Below, piece after piece: positions 63,077 to 64,000 of a stretch of DNA of 64,000 nucleotides (positions are counted from its first letter, which is position 1; every line of letters begins with the position of its first letter). Source of the DNA: Allorhodopirellula heiligendammensis (lineage in GTDB: Bacteria > Planctomycetota > Planctomycetia > Pirellulales > Pirellulaceae); the NCBI RefSeq assembly GCF_007860105.1, contig NZ_SJPU01000002.1, forward strand, positions 669,525-733,524, read 5' to 3'. A program made the position numbers and the translations under genes. Below the pieces are notes generated by a model that saw only the letters and a program-made list of their open reading frames with translations, searched no databases and was not told the origin of the DNA.

Positions 63077-64000
63077 GGCTCATCCGACTAAAGCGTACTT
63101 TTTCAGATGGAGCGAATAAGGCAGTAGTTCGAAGTATTCGCGATCACGAATGCCGTAGGATTGTCGTTGGAGCGTCTTGATTTTGTTATTGGTGCCCTCC
63201 ATCGGTCCAGAAGAAATCCGGTGTTTGAAATAACTCAACAGCCCTTCCTCAAGCCGCGTCAGGGTTTTGGCCATCGTCTTCAATGGTGAAAGTCCCGTCG
63301 CGGTGGCTCGCCTGCACCATGACCGCAAGAACAACTGCGCAGGCCATCGAAAGGTGTGCCCCCAAAACAATCGCAACTCCTCTTTGAGATAGTATCCCGT
63401 GGCCAGCGGTTCATTGAGCTTCAGCGCCGCTGCCAAGTGAGCCACTTCGTCCCGATCCTCGCTCAGATTCTCGGGGTTCTTCAGCAGCAACCAGCCGCTC
63501 CCCTTGAGCACCAATTTCTCGTCGGCCGTCGCCTCTTGGTACAGTTGTCGACGCAGCGTGGTCAGCTTCTCGTTCATCAACTTCACCACATGAAAGCGGT
63601 CAAAGACGATGTCGGCCTTGGGGAGGTTCCCGCGCACCGCCGAGATGTAGGCCGAGGACATGTCCATTGCCACCGCTTCGATTCGATGCCGCCGACGCCC
63701 CAAGCGTTTCCAAAAGGGAACCAGCGATTCAGCCGATTTCCCGTCTCCAACGAAGATAATCGCTCCACTATCCAAGTTCATTACCAGTGTCACGTAGCGA
63801 TGCCCTTTGCCGATGCAGATCTCGTCGATCGCAATCCGCCGAACGTCTTTCAGGGAAGGATTGGCGAATCGTCGCCTGAGATCGTCTTTTTTGATTTCCT
63901 TGATCACGTCCCATGTGACACCGAGAAGATCGGCAACGTCTTTGATTGTCATGCTGCGAGTGAGCTGCAATGCGTAGTTGGCCCAGTTCTTGGTGTAGCT
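63077..64000 (-). mobile_element. ISL3-family insertion sequence (left end; continues beyond the window)
   Basis: The element begins near GGCTCATCCG at 63077, just outside the transposase stop, a sequence of the form seen at ISL3 ends (GGCTC...). It interrupts the small secreted-protein gene. The other end is outside the window, so the inverted repeat and the 8-bp target duplication usual for ISL3 cannot be checked. Confidence 0.7.
63080..64000 (-). CDS. ISL3-family transposase (C-terminal part; N-terminus outside window)
   Basis: About 307 residues are visible, open to the right edge. The DDE catalytic core is complete: IAIDEICIGKGHRYVTLVMN (first Asp), IEAVAMDMSSAYISAV (second Asp) and the late GPMEGTNNKIKTLQRQSYG (Glu), all in the spacing of DDE_Tnp_ISL3. 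Ahead of the core is a helix-turn-helix (MTIKDVADLLGVTWDVIKEI). The zinc-ribbon end expected at the N-terminus lies outside the window. The copy looks intact as far as it goes, so the element could be functional. Confidence 0.92.
   Translation of the reverse strand, partial: SYTKNWANYALQLTRSMTIKDVADLLGVTWDVIKEIKKDDLRRRFANPSLKDVRRIAIDEICIGKGHRYVTLVMNLDSGAIIFVGDGKSAESLVPFWKRLGRRRHRIEAVAMDMSSAYISAVRGNLPKADIVFDRFHVVKLMNEKLTTLRRQLYQEATADEKLVLKGSGWLLLKNPENLSEDRDEVAHLAAALKLNEPLATGYYLKEELRLFWGHTFRWPAQLFLRSWCRRATATGLSPLKTMAKTLTRLEEGLLSYFKHRISSGPMEGTNNKIKTLQRQSYGIRDREYFELLPYSLHLKKYALVG

Noticed and set aside
1..64000. tRNA, rRNA or CRISPR features
   Set aside because: No cloverleaf signature, 16S/23S stretch or direct-repeat/spacer array was seen; the only tandem repeats are the 27-bp hairpins and short duplications described.

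Overview
The window comes from a planctomycete chromosome, most like the Rhodopirellula/Pirellulaceae group. The sequence signs are two operons pairing DUF1501 proteins with cytochrome-c/DUF1549/DUF1553 proteins, a PVC-type haem-binding CxxCH protein, a cytochrome-WD40 hybrid, a C30-type carotenoid cluster, planctomycete-style leucine-rich repeats, and long coding gaps with many repeated hairpins. The species is inferred from gene content only.

Layout. 1-5.5 kb: the start of a ribose-type ABC permease, a divergent ROK sugar kinase, lepA, a small self-contained transcription unit (promoter, perfect Shine-Dalgarno, tiny ORF, terminator), a COG3618-type lactonase/amidohydrolase and a hypothetical protein behind a 27-bp tandem hairpin repeat. 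5.8-13.4 kb: a secreted metallophosphoesterase-LamG protein, a secreted PDZ protein, and a translationally coupled triad (N-formylglutamate amidohydrolase family, DUF1704/QEGLA peptidase, glutathione-synthetase-like ATP-grasp). This triad looks like an amino-acid/peptide ligation-and-cleavage system of unknown product. 13.9-16.5 kb: a small HExxH protein, a CvfB-like S1 protein, a low-molecular-weight phosphatase and a DUF2625 remnant. 16.5-28.8 kb and 36.8-41.4 kb: secreted planctomycete-specific cytochrome/DUF1501/PPC/WD40 proteins, whose biochemical role is largely unknown. 28.9-35.2 kb: glycosyltransferase, acyltransferase, carotenoid desaturase/oxidase and aldehyde dehydrogenase in one operon (a staphyloxanthin-like C30 pathway), divergent from a sigma-54 activator. 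41.7-46.4 kb: DinB-like protein, purB, a RimK ATP-grasp fused to a TrkA-C/RCK-C domain, and a stand-alone VTC polyphosphate-polymerase domain. 46.6-53.0 kb: a tripartite RND efflux system. 53.3-56.3 kb: a DUF6807 (PmoA-like) protein, a lactate/malate dehydrogenase and a small membrane-anchored protein.

56.4-60.8 kb is the most striking region: an old chromosomal integron. A frame-shifted and internally deleted integron integrase (minus strand) faces a small cassette array with at least three 83-bp attC-like palindromes, each with bulged bases, and a fourth shortened one. Its cassettes carry an unknown 141-aa protein, a TlpA-like exported thioredoxin, a reverse-oriented HicA-like/antitoxin-like pair, and a leucine-rich-repeat protein. 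The region ends in gene decay: a multicopper oxidase without its first cupredoxin domain, fused to a redoxin domain, and a small secreted-protein gene cut by an ISL3-family insertion sequence that runs out of the window.

No tRNA, rRNA or CRISPR array was seen. Starts were chosen from ribosome-binding sites, signal peptides and overlap with the upstream gene, and are noted where they are uncertain.
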